Shown in pieces: positions 24,201-39,200 of a DNA stretch of 64,000 nucleotides. Under the pieces are notes generated by a model that was given only the letters and a program-made list of their open reading frames with translations, did not search any database and was not told the origin of the DNA. Source of the DNA: Lateolabrax maculatus (Eukaryota; Chordata; Actinopteri; Acropomatiformes; Lateolabracidae); assembly GCA_031216445.1 (NCBI GenBank), contig CM062202.1, forward strand, positions 20,607,501-20,671,500, written 5' to 3'. A program made the position numbers and the translations under genes. Positions within the stretch are counted from its first letter, which is position 1. Each line of letters starts with the position of its first letter.

Positions 24201-27200
24201 GGTACGCCCCACCAGCCACCCACCACCGTCGCACACAAAAAGCAGTGGGCCACAGCAGTGAGGGGTCAGAGGCTGGGCACGGGTGATTAACAGGGGGACG
24301 GACCACTACACCTCTCCTAATTTACGAGGGAGCCTTTATCTTGGAGGACTAATTGCATGACAAGCAGGTCTGGTGATTTAGGGGTACCGCTGGCTGCTTG
24401 GGGGTGGGGGAGGCAAAGGGGAGCAAGTAGTTATAAATGGGTTGTGTCTGTTTTTGTTTGTCCAAAAAAGTATCATTTGAGCTGTTAGAATTCTCCTCGA
24501 GTGTTGCCCATCTCCCCTGTTGCTCGGTTGAGATGGCTCCGGCCAGGTTTCTGTCCCCAGGGTCGGCTTAAAAGAAGCAAAGAGAGGCGGAGGGGTTGAG
24601 GGAAGGAGACAAAAAAGTAGTTACTTACAGACTTTAGGTAAATCTCCCCTGGATTGGCCTTCTATCGTGCAATTTACCATAATAACCTCTCTTGTTTCAA
24701 TCAGAATAAAACCCCTGATCTCATACTGTATATCACAGTTCTCATTTGCTTGCAACATTTAAATAGACTCCTTATCTCTCCTCTTTAATTTCAGTTGAGA
24801 TAAACACTCTATAAAGAAGGCAACAAAGAATTTGGAGACCTTGATTTTATATGACTAATGCAGTCTCGTAGTGTCTGCCAGCCTCTGAGCTGGCAGTATT
24901 GCTTTTCAAGCCAATATATCCATTTAGTTCACATATCACTGCATCTGCTTTAGTTTGTTTAAGTTTACAGTGCCAATGCATCCACTCCTTTCACTTTTAG
25001 ATTCAATTACACTGTTTAAAAAGTTTCTCAACATTTCACTTTCAATTGGAAACTGGATAACATGCGCTGGGTTTGACGCTCCATGGCCGTCTGAGGTATC
25101 AGTGTGGGTCAACTCTAGTGACTGAAGGGTTAAAAGGTGCCGGCCACTGTCAGTCTTCAAGTGCACTGACGAGCTGGTTAATATTCCCCAAAGTGACAGG
25201 CTCCATGGGGGAGAGGCTCCTCTCTTATATGACCATGTTGACCAAGGGACTTGGACAGGAGCTGGTTTTGGGGGAGGGAGGGTGTATACCATGGGAGAGT
25301 TGTGGGTTGAGGTGTGCGTGTGACATATTACGTGAAGAGAGTGTGCCAGCCTGTGCTCACACTATGTGGCTTGATTTGGTTTAAAATCTTTCTTTTTCAA
25401 GGTTTTCTATGGTGCACACAAGCCCAATTGTGTGTGCGAGTGTGTGCGTTTGCATGCCTGTGTGTCTGTGCTTGTCTTGTGTTCGTGCGGGGTTACAAGG
25501 GCACCTTGGCCCCTGGTTCCCAGCCCAGGATGAATGGGCTCTCCTCCATCATTGTTTGGGGCAGCAGCGGAGCCGACTGAGGCTGGCGATGTTTAGGGGG
25601 AAAAAGAAGTGTGGGGTGGGGGGGGCTGACGGAGCATGTAGGAGCTGTATTCCCCACCCCTGGCAAAGGTCAGGGGTCATCCCCTTCTGCATCCATCTTA
25701 CTGTTGCGTCTGACAGCGTTGTGGATCCAGGATTGATTAAGACGTCAGGGTTTTGACAGCTGCGGGAGGGGGGTGGGAGGGGTGTGTGCTCGAGGTGGGC
25801 CAAGGGTGGCCAGGGTGTTACACCCAGGACCAAGGCAAAAGGGGCAACCAGGGCACTGGGGGCCAAGGGGCCCCCTGATCTAAGTCTGTTTGCGTTTGGG
25901 ATCCCTCCCCCTGTTAACCGCCTCCCCCCACACACTCTGCTGGGAAAGGGTGGGGGTCACGGAGTCCCCTCGCTCCTCATCTGGTGATGGGGTCCCTACT
26001 GTTGAAGGGGTGGGAGGGATAGATTAGGGAGAACTATGTGCGTCATTATGGGGAAATGATAATTACTTCAACAGTTTCTTTTTTGTCGAGTGGGAGAAAC
26101 TTTGGAGCGACGGTGTGCTCTGGCAGCAGTTTTGCCCCTGCAGAGCAGTGACGTGTCGGGAAAATCAGCGCGTTGTACGCGTGTATGCCTTCAAGGTGTA
26201 TTTGTTGGCGTGGGTGTTTGTTGAGGATATAGCTTGGTTGAGGCGTGAAGGCGACAGACACATTTAACACTGCTAGTTCATGGTTGAGCTGTTAACCGGC
26301 ACCCCACAATCTTTCATCACCACCTATCGACACACATAAAAACAGAAAGTAAGTCAACATTGAAGCTTACAATTTTTTTAATGCTTTATCTTTTACATTT
26401 TTATTCTTTTTTTTAATTTTTTATTTAATTGAATTTCTTATGGACTTTTGGACATTTCAATTTCCCCCCTTTGTTCTGCTTTTATTCATTTAATACAAAG
26501 CACAAAATGTTCCTCTGTTTTTAGATAAATTCTGCATTAAGGAAACCTTGAGAAGATTCATGGAATCTACACTTCTAACTTCCATTATATCAACCCTCAT
26601 TTTCACCCCTTTGTGTATTCCCTCCAAACGCGTTTGCATATGTGTGTGTGTGTGGATAACAGCTTTGCGCCCGATTTTTGATGTCAGTGTGTGATCGGAG
26701 CATTTTCTCACCTGAGACCCCCCCTGTATTCCCAGCAGTCTTTGCTGAGCTGGAAACTCTCATTCATATTGGATTAAGAGGTTTTAGGGATGAAGTTTCT
26801 CTCCTGTGCTCTATTCATTGTGCGTGTGTGTGTGTGTGAATCTGGGTCTTCCATTCTCTCTCTCCCTCTGTTGACAGTGTTAAATATGCGCTTGGGAGCA
26901 TCATTCTAAATTCACCACGTAATTCTATTTAGCCCGCTGGTCCCTGATGGCTTTAAATACACAGACTCAGTCCCTTGCTCTTCCTCTCCCTCTCCTATTT
27001 TCCTTCTCCTTCTTCCTCTCTCCTGCATCCACACAAATTAAGGTTTTGCATCTTCTTCTTGGCCGGCTCGGTGGCTTGTTTGTTTTTTGTCTGTTTATGT
27101 CCTCTGTCTCTTCAAATTTCCTGTTGAATTAATGGCTCTTAATGAGCTTTTTTCTATTTTCATATATCTCTTCTTCCTTTTATCTTCCTCTATTTTTCTG

Positions 27201-30200
27201 CAGAGTTTCTGTTAGCAATTATCACCCGTTCACACTCTCTCTTTCTTTCTCCTCTTCCTTTTTTTCCCTCCCTCTCTCTGCTCCGGCCGTCGAGGTGGTT
27301 AGTGTTCGTCAGCCTGTCTCTGGTGGCAGCAGCAGGAAGTGGGCTGAATAATGAGATTACCTTCACTGTTGGGAGGGAGGCAGCTAGAAGCAGCACACAG
27401 AACATCATCACCCGTCATTGTTCCCACAAACACACATGCAGCCGCACAATCCACATGACACATGCACGGGCGTGTGAGTGTGCACAGAAACCTGAATAAT
27501 AAAAATCCCTCACACATGCAGGGAAGGTTGTCTTAGCTGACAGGAACCAATATGTGCATGTACACACCCACGTGTACAGCCATGCATGCATACTTATACA
27601 AACCAACGCAAAAATCCAGACACACACGTGTGTTAAAAAGCACATGTTAAGTAATAGACTCAAGTACACAGACACATTCATAAATATGTATAGGAGATGC
27701 ACACACACACACACACACTTTAGTATGCGTTAGCACTCACAGACACACACTCAGAGCTGAGCAGAGTGCAGCAGAATGGAGGTGAATGTAGTCATCACTC
27801 TCCCTGCCACCAGAGAGGCTCATTTTGTGCTGCTGAATAGAGACGAGGAATCTATTACCACCGGAGAGCTGGAAAGAACAACAGATACAGAAAGAGAGGA
27901 CAAAGTGTCTCATGAGCAGCCCTCCGCCACCCTCCCCTTCCTGCTGAAATAATTGCTTAAAGCATTTTTGTTTTATATTCAGTTCTTGTTTAGCTCTTCA
28001 AATGATGAAAAAAAAGTCCCCTCAACACACACAAATCCTCCCTTGACTGGATGGAGGAGGGAGGTGAGGGGGGGTAGTGGTAATTCAGCCGTCATTAGCG
28101 AAGGTGCTGAAATGTTTTTCCTGCTCAGGCTGCCGTCCTGCCTCAGTGTTTGTTCCCTTTGCAGTTCTTGACACTCATCGCCCCTCTCTCTTTCCCCTCG
28201 CGGTGCCCTGTGCAGGGCAGGAAGCCACTGGTGATTGAGCTTGACCGGGGGGGTGATGTGGCCGTAGTGCGGCCAACAGCGCCAACTGCACCGCAGTGTG
28301 CAGGGATACGCTGCCACCACTATGCGTCTTTATGTCATTTATCTCCTATTGAGTTTTAAAAACTGATTTTTTTCCTACGAGAATCAAGGTCCTTTTGAAG
28401 AATTTCCTGGAGCAATGTGCTTTATTTTGCGTAATTTGAAAATACTGACAGAAGTTTCAAGAAAGTGCCAAAAGCATGTCAACGTTATTAAAATTATTCC
28501 AGCCACAATTGTTTTGTGGAAAATTTTAAGTATTGCATATGAGACTAAATAATATGTAAAGATGAAAACTTTTTATAACCTACTTAAATTCTAGCACATA
28601 CTGTGTAATGCAAATAGGACACTGTATGGATAATTGCGTAGGGCTCCAGCAAATATTTTATTTTTGACAGTGAGAAACTGTTGGTGGTTTGAGATCATTT
28701 CACTGGTTTCAAATTGAATTAAATTGCAACAAGTGTCATTTAAATTCTTGAAATGGGCTGATACACATTGCATTATCTTGACAAAAATTGGCATAATAAA
28801 ACCTGCCTTTAATTTTTCAAAATGAGAATAAAAATCAAGCTGCGACCCAGCCCCCTGTAATGGGTTTTTAAATATTTTAATCAATAAAGGAACACTTCAA
28901 AATCACAAAAATAGGAGATTTGAGGTTTTCATTGGACAGCGAGGCACACTGCCCTCTAAACAGTACAGTACATATTTAATAGCCTACTATTATTAGGTAA
29001 TGTGCAGTAAGGACAGTTTACATAATCTGTTAAAATGGATGTTGTTATAGTGCTACTAACATGGTTGTCAGCTGGCATCAGGAACATATATTGCTGTGGA
29101 TGTGTCAAAAAGGGGGGGTTAAGAGGATGATAAAATGTATCTTTCTCTCCTCTCCTCACTTCTCCTCTTCTCGCCTCTCCTCTCCTCTCCACTCTCATCT
29201 TTTTGAAAAGCATCCTCTCTTTGAAGCCTGCGATGGGAAGAGGGAGCGATTAAAGCAGTCAGCAAGCAAATTAGCATGTCAAAAGGCCCTGAATCAATAC
29301 CCCAGCTCTCTACCAACACAACCCTGCAGTCCTTTCACCCCCCTCTCCCTCTATCCGTCCCTGCCGTTCCCCCATTCCTCCGGCTGTTTCCCTCCTTCTC
29401 CCTCCATTTTCTCCTGCACTCCTGCACACTCTCCCTCTTGCTCTCTTGCCCCTCTCTTTCTCTTTCGCTCACTTTAAATTTTCCTTCCCCCTCTTCCTCC
29501 AAAACCCCCTGTTTTCTCCCTGGGCTGACGAACGGTGAGAAGAGTTTTTTTTAAAGGGAGATGGACGGATGTATAGGCAGAGAAAGACGGATCGAGGGAG
29601 AAGTGGACAGCGATCAAGTGGGCATGGGTGGACTGTTTCAGAGAGAGAGAGAGGTTATGAAAGAGAAAGAGGGCCTCTGCCACCGTCTTTGTGCTGAAAG
29701 AGGGGGAACGGACGTCTCTCGCCAAGGAGAGCGGAGGAGACGGAGATGGGGAGGCAGGGAGGGAGGTAAAGAGAGAAAAAGAGACAAAAAACATGGGGGG
29801 GGGGGAGTGAAGTGGAAAGAGATTTAGTTCCAGTCTGGCAACCGTGCTTTTTCTCCACTTCATCCGCCGGTTCACCATTGCACGGAAATCCCTTTGATCT
29901 GGGGCAATGTGTTACTGATCGCGGGGACTGGGTGTGAGTGTGGACGGACAGAGAGCATGTGTGCGTCTGAACCATTATCTGTCCTATGTTTATTCTGTGC
30001 ATCTGTCGCAGCAGGCGTATCACATGCTGTATCATAAACTTCTATTAACGGTCCAATCGCGTTGTGTGATCTGAGCCCGGAGACAAAGCAGCCCTGGCAG
30101 CTCGTCAGATGGATGGCCAACTCTCCCTCAGTACGTGACAATGGGAGGCTGATTGCAAACACCTTGAAAATGTTTTATCTCTCCCTCTCTTTTTCTCCTG

Positions 30201-33200
30201 CTGATTCCTATCTTAAGCTCCCTCCATCCTGCCGTGGCGACACTAGGTGGTCTTTTCTTCTCCTTCGCCGTCATCCTTTTTCTCAAGGGGGGGGGGGGGG
30301 GGGGGCGCAGAGTTCAGTGGCCAAATCAAAGGCTGCTCCGTGGCAATCAGTTAGGGGTTATGACAAAAAAGCCTTGCAAGAAAGGGCTGCTCTGTAATCT
30401 GATGTGCCCTGAGACTGGACACAGTGCCCATTTTAATGAGCTGAGATCCCCCTTTTCTAATCACGGTGGTAGAGGAAATGGCACACTGGCTCCTTCTCCC
30501 TGGAAAGACACACACACACACACACACTCTCAGAAAGTGTGATTTGTATGTAGGAAAAAGAATGAGGAATACAAGCAGGTTGTTGCAAGGAAACATCATT
30601 TTGTGGGCAACATCTGTCAATGCGACAGAGGTGAGATGTGGGAGGAGGTGTTTTGGGTATCCGGGGTTCTGGAAGGTCTGAAAGTCCTGTTCATTACCCA
30701 CATAGACAATGTTAGATGAGTTTGGAGCACTTCCAAGGCTTGAATGGCCATAAACCTCTTCCAGATGAATCATCGCCACAAAAGATGAACAGCTGCATAG
30801 AAAAATTGCTGATTTGTTAGAGCTCAAGGTACAAGCCTGTGTACACAAAAACATTAGGAGATAAGTCAACTACGACTTCCAAGGTGCATTTAGGTGAGAA
30901 GGCCCCCCCCCAAAAAAATCATGTAGCAAAAGAAAAGTGTTCCCCAAATGATTCCCTTTAAAGAAATCTTTGGGAACATAAACTCTATCACACATACATG
31001 CACCCATCCCTGGTTTTCAGCTCAGAGCTTTGAGATCAGGTGGCTGGCCTCTTGCTGTGAATACATGTGTACGCAAACCGGCATGCAAACTACACGTGTA
31101 ACGAACACACCATGGGGCAGCCTGTGAGGTGTAACCTCTCTGCGGGAGAGCTGAAATGTAATTTGGGGATGTGGAGGTCTTGCAGCACCGGGGATCCGAG
31201 GCTGCAGAACTACAGCCAAAGGCAGAGGTGTGTCCATGCTAGGGCACGTCTCTGGGATTAGCAACCTTGATCCTCCCTGATCCGCAGCGAGTTGTCAAAT
31301 ACTGCTGGAAGGGGAGGAAGAAAAAGAAGAAGATGCAACCCCTTGAAGGCTCAAACCATGGAGGAATGTGAGGGGAAGAACAAACGGGGAGAGAGAAAAC
31401 AGAGAAAGACAGATGGGATAGAGATTGAGAGAAAAAGAAGTGATTGAAATGAAACGGAGGCACATAGATATCCAAGTAGAGCATGAATGTGTGTGACAGG
31501 GAGTGTGTGCATAGAGCAGAGCAGAGAGGAAGATGAATTGGCTCCTGTCTTTTCAGCCCTGATAAACGGCTGGAGATGTGAAAGGTGAAGTGGGGGGTTA
31601 TGGGTACAGACGGTGATTGCTCTTTGAACAAGCCTAGTGTGGTCGTGTCACGACCTCTGGCAGCTGTGGTTGATATTACTGTCAATATCACTACCTGGGT
31701 GTATTGTAGATTTGTTTCACCTGACTTTGAACTGTTTCTATTGAAACTACTTTCCACTGAAGAAATAGTCCCTATAAAAATTGTTGACAGCACTCTGAAG
31801 ATTATCCAGAGTAATGGGTAGTCTGCGGAATTGACATTTTAAGCACTTTAAATGGCAAAAAGAGCGAGTGATTAAGTGCGATATAGATACCTTGTGTTTG
31901 GTGTGGAAAGATGCAATTTTGTCAGTGTTAGGCAAGAGAATAAAGGAAGTCCTGAACACATTTCTGGCAGCTCTGCGGGGCACCGGGTGCTGTTTGAATC
32001 ACAGACAAAGCTGCCAAGTGTGGAGCATCACCCTAAGTGGTGAAAGAAACCATAAAGATAAGGAGAGATAACAGGAAAGGCAGGAAGAGAGTGGTAGACA
32101 TACTTGGAGTGAAAGAAGGTGAGGAGTCCAAAATATACAAAACATAAGCCAGAAACTCGACTCTGGCCCTCTTGTAGCGCGGCCCACACACTTACTTCAA
32201 AGCTCGCAGTGCATTTGAATCTCGCGGCCCTTTGTTTCCCTCTTTCTATCATCGCCGCGCCTGTGTGTCTGTCCTCACATCAAAGCGAAAGGCTAAAACG
32301 TTACACATTAGCAGAGTAACCCTGTCTAAGCAGCAGCCATTAACCCCAGGCTCCTGTTACACACCCTGGAGCCCCCCTGCAAGGCCAGGTTCAACTAGCC
32401 TTTGGGGTTAGGGAGGGCAACGCATGCACCCAACGGCAAAGTTTGTGGACAGACATGTATGCTACCAACTTCGGAATGCACACACACATCAGGCAAGGCC
32501 ATACCAATGAGAACAGGAGCTGACACAGTTTCAAATCGGAGGGGGTATCACTTCCACGACAGCAATGACCTCGATGCTGTCTTGAGAGAGAGAGAGAGGA
32601 GTGGAAAGTGGCCTGGAGAGAGTGAGGCCTGAGTGACACCAGGAGAGGTCAAAGGTTAAAGCAGTGACAGCCACAGTGGAGACCAGCAGACCGTCATTGG
32701 GCTGACATGAGCTGTTGAAGAGCTAGTGACCCAGGAAAGTTTTTATGTACCCTGACTGAGCACAAACACACACACACTCTCTCCCACACACACACAGGGC
32801 ATATAACTACACACAAAAGGTTCTCAGGGACACACACCCTCGCGCGCACACACATGCACAATAGAAGGTGCTTTGAGGCCCCAGACAGGCTGTCGTCTGG
32901 GAGCTATGAGTAGATTACCTAAACAAACAACCTAAAAATACCTTCCTTTTCACCCATAAGTCGACCCTTTCCAACCCCTCCTCAGAACCCACCAAGCTGC
33001 TTATGAGAAACCGACAAGGTTGATTGTTGTTAAACTTGCCCCAGAGACCACAGACAACTGGGTAATTAAAGTTTTTGAATGCGTGTTTCTGCACACGTAA
33101 GTGTTGACACATGTGCGATTACACCAGGTGTACCTGAGGTGTGTTTGGATGCACTTTGCTTTTTGATTTCTGTAGAGGCAAGGATGTAGTCGAGCCACCA

Positions 33201-36200
33201 AAAGGCACATTGACCACCTTTTAATGTTAATAACGTGTATATAATTTTATTTGGCATCATTATGGTATTCTATGAGGTCATATCCAAGTGGCTGCTTAAT
33301 GGCTACATTCATGCACTGGGGGTTTATTTTCAGCCTATGGTATATGTGATATGGCTTTGTGGTAATGACATCATAACCATTTTCTAGCACTGTACCTGAG
33401 GTCACACACCTGTGGAAAGCAGGTCAGAGAGGGTGGAACCATTGAGAAGCGTTTTATAGCTGGATAATAAACTCAACTGGTCAAATTTCAGACATTATGA
33501 ATGGACCTTAATTTAAGCTTATCTCAATTTTCAATAAATAAAAAATCAATAAAACTCATACTGATCACCCAAACAGCCCAATGTCATTAACTGGTCATGC
33601 TGTACTTAAGTGAGGCTACATGAGAAATAATAAATAAAATAATCTGATGCATAAAAATGCATGTATAAAAATAATGTTACAGGAATTTTTGGTTGCTTGC
33701 TCTGATAATCTTTTTATTAGATCATCTTGATTAGAGTTAATCAATGGACAGAAAAATAACAGCAATTATTTTGATAATAGATTAATTGTTTAATTTGATT
33801 TTTAACCAAAAAAGCCCACAAACAGCCGCTCAATTGTGATAATTTGCTAAACAAATTTGCCTTTTTTAAAGGTAAACAGAATAATGTGTTGTTTCTGGAA
33901 AATAAGCAATTTGATGACATCACCTTGGCTGTTAGAAAATGATGGGATTTTTGTAATATAATTAATTAATTTTATAAACTAAATGAAAGAAATAAATGAA
34001 TCAAAACAATAATTGGCAAATGAATCAATAATGAAAATAGTTGGTTGCAGATTTTAGGTCATATTGTCCAGACATACTTTGAGCTTTATGCTTAGTTAGT
34101 CCAATGTTGGTCTGTGCAGGTAAAATGTCAGTGTGATATAGTCTATGGGAACTATCACATGGTGACATTAATTATATCATGTGGGGCTCAGCTTTATTTT
34201 TTTAATTTGTAGAATGATTCTTCCACTACCAGTTGTTGTAATGCAGCCTTGAAAAAAGTCGACATTTAAGACACAGTATATCTCAGTGTCACAGTGACCA
34301 AATCTCACATGATATCGAATCTTGTTTCACAAAATCGATATGATATAGATTTATTGCCCAGCTCTAGAATATGTACGACGTATGTTATGCAACCGTGAAC
34401 AAAAGCGTGAAACGTGGTTTAAACTTGTTTACAGAATTGGATATGAGGCCCCATTGAGACTGCTTCCCTATTTCTTCCTCTTCCTCTTCACCTATTCTTG
34501 GTGTGTTTTTTTGTGTGTCCTTGTCACACTTCCTCCCTTTTCCTGCCCTATTCTCCTTGAGCTGCGAGTAGAATAGTTTAGCTCTCCCAATTGTTTAGCG
34601 GTGTGTGCCAGTGTGAGTGTCCCATGACACAACAACATTAGCATACTCCCCCACCTCCCACCTCTCTGTCTTTTTTTTCCATAATTGAATTGAAATGCAG
34701 CTCTTTTCATTGTAAACAATGTCAGGAAAGCATGCTAGATACACTCCCCCCCCCCCCCCCCCCCCCCCCCCCCGCACACACACACACATGCAGATGCACA
34801 CACATGTCCAACATGAGACTCGAGCTCCTGGAGACCTTGGGGAAATTGGACCAAGACAATACCTTGACCGAGTTTGTTTACCTCCCATCGTCCCTGCTGT
34901 GCTCCTGTCCCCGTGCTCACCCTGCCCACACAAAGCCTGTTTTGGTGGATGTACGTGTCTTTGTGTGTGCTTGCATGCATGCATGCATGGTATTGCAAAG
35001 TGCATCTGTGTAGTCCAGAGGGCCTTTGAAGGGCTTTGTGTGCATACCTGAGAGTGTGCAGGTGTGCATAAGGTTTGTAAGCCTCTGTTTGTGCATATAT
35101 CTCTGTCTTGTTTGCCTTGAATTATGGTCCATTACCCACCTGCTGTGCAAATTTTAGGTCACAAAAGGTCCTTAGTGGGTTGGCGCTATGCCCGGCATTG
35201 GGTGGTGCTACCCTTGCAGGCCTGGCATGGGTGCAGAAGTGGAATCTGAGTGGCCCCCACCCAGTGTAGCCAAGTCAAACAGTGTCTCATCAAACAAAGA
35301 TGCACCTGTTTGCTGCCCGTACCTCTCCCTGTTCTGTCCATCTCTTTAGCTTTCTTGTAGTGCCTCATTCTTTTCCTTACATTCACCTTCAGTACCCTGA
35401 TCTCATTTTTTAAGGAGTGGTCCATTCTGAAGTGGCTGGGCGGAATACTTTAGATTTTTGCGATATAACCATTGTACTAATATTCTTTCTTAAGACCAGG
35501 TTAGAGGAATTAGGGAGGAAGTTGAGGCCTACGTGTCAATAAGAACGTGGAGGCCTTGATCCACAGGAAGTCTTCAGAACAATATTTCAATTTTTTCAGT
35601 TATACAATCCAAACTGTAACAATATAGGTGGCACCACAGTGCACTATTAACAGAAGTAGCTCTATATTGAAGGAGGAAATGGTTCGTTAGGCTCGTAGAT
35701 TAACAGAAAACTTGTCATTATGCTAAAAAAACAGTTTCGGAAAACGGTTTATAGACTGTCACGACATAGAAAGAAATCACTTCTGAACATATAAAATGCT
35801 GTAAATTAGCACAGTTCAGGGAGCACTCTGTAGTTGAATTTGGATTAAAATGGCAGGCAATCAGCATAAAGGAACAGTTGGTAGTATTTTGATGGCTTTA
35901 AAATGTTACTCAATATAAGCAATTTTTGCTCTCAGTGTCTACTTTTGTTGTAATTTCCATTTTTCCAACGTGTTTTGCTCATCTGCTTCTTTTGACGGTG
36001 CGCCTATGTGTCAGGTACAGACATTTTAATTAGGGCAGTGTCTTGAATGTGAGGGATCGGCGCTGGTGAAAATACTGTTATAAATCATCCGGCATTTGAC
36101 AGACAAACTGCTGGCAACTCCTGCCCCCCCCTGGCACTGGCCTCCTCTAGCAAAGCTGCGGTGATTGTCAGCAAGGCTGGCTTGTGTGTTATTAACATCG

Positions 36201-39200
36201 TTAGCCTCGCCGGCTTTTGTTCTTAGCCTTCATTAACACCGGCAAGGATGTCAACCCAGATGTCACTACCCGACTTTTTTTCGGTTTTGCATTTTAAAGG
36301 ATGGCACCACTAAGTGCGGGACCTATTCCCCCTGGGTCAAGGTCAAGATGTGTCACGAGTGCTGCGTCATCAATCATGGTGATCAGTTTCGGTGGCCGTG
36401 TGTCCCTCATCCATCACGCTGACGGGTTTCGCTGGCCGTGTGGCTCCGCGTTGCCGTCAGGGCCGGAGGTAATTAATAACCCCCAGTGACGGAATTAATG
36501 AGTTAACCTGCTCCACTCTCCTGCTGTTCCAGTGACAGATGCTAACGGTCAGCAGCTAGTTATCCCTGCTAATGTGCCAGTGGCTCAGGTGTATTGATGT
36601 AGATGGTCTTTTATCATCTCTATGCATGTGTGGGTGGGAAAAGACAGTATATACATCCAAGACATTTTTTTTTTTTAAATCCAGCTTCGGACTGCAGCCA
36701 GGGGGTAAACAGAGCACTCCTGGAATAGTAATCCTTTCCAGCAGGAGTCTCACCTGGGCAAGCAACTGCTTTCCACAGGGAGAAAAGGAGGAAAAAAAGA
36801 GGTAGAAGAGACACAAAGGCAGAGGGATATGTCAGAAAGGCAGGTTGAATAGAGATGGCTGGCTCCTCAAGGTGCAGGAGAAGGAGACACTCTCCTTGCC
36901 CTCCGGTCCTGAAAGCTGATCGCCTCGTTTTTTGAAAGAGCAGCTTTGTGAGGACGCCTCTGACTGCTCCTCTGAAGAGCACTCACTGTCTGTTATGACT
37001 AAAAAAGAGTGACCGAGTTTTCATCACCCAAAGAAGATAAAGCGCAGCCTTGAAAGGAGGGAAAATGCTGCAGTTTGAACTTAATTCTCTTTTTTGATTA
37101 TAAGAGAGGCAATTGTTCGGCCTGGGCAGGCCCGGATATTGTGTGCCGTGTGCTGGGTGTTATATTCCTGGGGTTTTTGGATGGCTTTTGTAGTGCAAGT
37201 TTTCTCTCATGCTTTCAGTCCCCAGTGTATTGGATACTTTGTTGTGTAGGCTGCAGAATAGCTTGCCTATCAGGCTTTGCATGCGGGTCAGTCAAGGTGG
37301 GCTGCAGTGGGTGGGTGTGTGGGTAGATGTGGTTTTATTTGGCTGCAGTGTGGGGAGCATCCATGGCTGTTCAAAGCTGGGTGTGTAGGTTGTTGCCACT
37401 CAGAGCAAAACCGAGGGATTTAGCTGGCTCGCGTGTGGGTAGCTATCATTGTATCATTAGCTTTTTGTGTACTCCTATTTATTGCAGATGGCTGCGTCGA
37501 CGGTTTTGTCTTGAACAGAAGTTCCCGTTTTCCCCTCCCCTCACGCGGTGCAACCATTTCAGCCAGCAGAGTCCCCGCCACACAGACAAAACTACTCATT
37601 AACTCCCACAACCCTCTCCCTCCACCCGCGTAGCCCCCTTTCCTCCAAACGTGCTTTAGCTTAGAGACAACAGGGATGGGGACGGGGCGGGGGAAAGACT
37701 GACAAAAGGGAAAAAAGACTAAAGCCAGAGAGGAGGATTGAATGAGTGAAAGAGCTGCTGGGGGAGAAAAGGGGGGAAGAATGCGATGTCCCGGCCTATG
37801 AGGGATTCCATTTTTTGCCTTTCCAGAATAGAACAGTAAGTCACCAGTCTCTTTGTCTGCCTTTGATCTCTCAGCTCAGGGATTTGGCACCTGACAAACC
37901 CCTCTCTGTCTGAAAGGAGGCCTGCCGAGAGAAAGCCTAGGAGAGTGGGAGAGGGAGATAGAGGGCGAATGAGAGTGAGAGGAAATAACACAGGAGAGTT
38001 AGTGAGCGCCGTGGCGAAAAGGGAGACAGTGTAAAAAAGATGGGGTGGAAAAATTGGGTTAGACTTTTGAGAGCTGTACGAGAGGATATGATGAGGGCTT
38101 CTCAGCTCAGATGCCATAAAAAACTAAACACATGTGTGTTCATGTGTGTCTGTGTTTGCGTCTGTGTGTGGGTTTGCCACGGCTGGCCCGGACAGTGATA
38201 AATCCAGCAAGTCTTAAGGGAGATTCCTCTCTGAAGCCACGGTCTCTTGGACCACCCACTACTGCGGTCTCTCCCCTCAAACACACACACACACTCACAC
38301 TCCTAATAGGAAGCAAATTCCCCAGCTTTACTTTGCTATGGACCTTCTCTTTCCTCCAGACTGTTCCTTTCTGCAGGGCACTCGCTACTATAAACAAGCC
38401 CTCATATGTTGACATCACATTTTCAAACACAATTTCGAAAATACAGAGTTTCAAACCGCAGATGAAGATGTCAGGGCACGTCTACGGCAAACAGGGATTT
38501 GGAGTTGGAGTGAAGAATTCCGGGACAGCCTGTGGGGACTCTGGGGTCAGCCCAGGACAGCTTAATAATTGATGAGCAAAAAACTCGTCAACCGTGCACA
38601 GTTTGAGGTAGCCTTCTCTCAGACTGTGTCTCTTGAAAGAGGTTTGGGCCCAAAGGCTGTGAACCATGGGACTCAATTAACTCTTGCTGCAGCTTTTAGC
38701 GAGGGGGCTTCGTCTCAAACAGCTGGATGACCCCACTCTCAACTGCGGACGCTTTCCCGGTCAGCGCACATGTACAAACCCCAGCAGCAACTTTGGGTTT
38801 TGTCACCTGAAGCGGTCGCAGCCTCTTAAACAATACCCACAAATTCCCGGTGTCCTTCTGTCTCTAGCGATGAGACTTGGGCGTTGAAAGATTGCCTTAA
38901 AGATAGAGAGATGACACAAAGCGCCTCCCGACTAATCTCTCCCCTTTTTTGAAGAAAAGAAACGGAGGCTTCACGCACCCCTGCAGGCTACAATCAAAGG
39001 CACCCTTGGTTTAGCGTCAGCGAGTGAAGCGGCAGGGATTTAGCCCTTATTGACTGAGTGGGAACGGGCAAAGAATGGCTCAGCAGGTAGCAGCTAGCCC
39101 GGCTCGGTTAACGCCACGGTACACTAATCCAGCTTCTAGGGATGAGCGTCTGCGGGGCAAGGAGCTCGACTTTATTGCGCCTCCAAGACGAGGATTTCCC

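Noticed and set aside
34690..35051. Proline- and glycine-rich frames on both strands
   Set aside because: Translations of a poly-C run and adjacent CA repeat.
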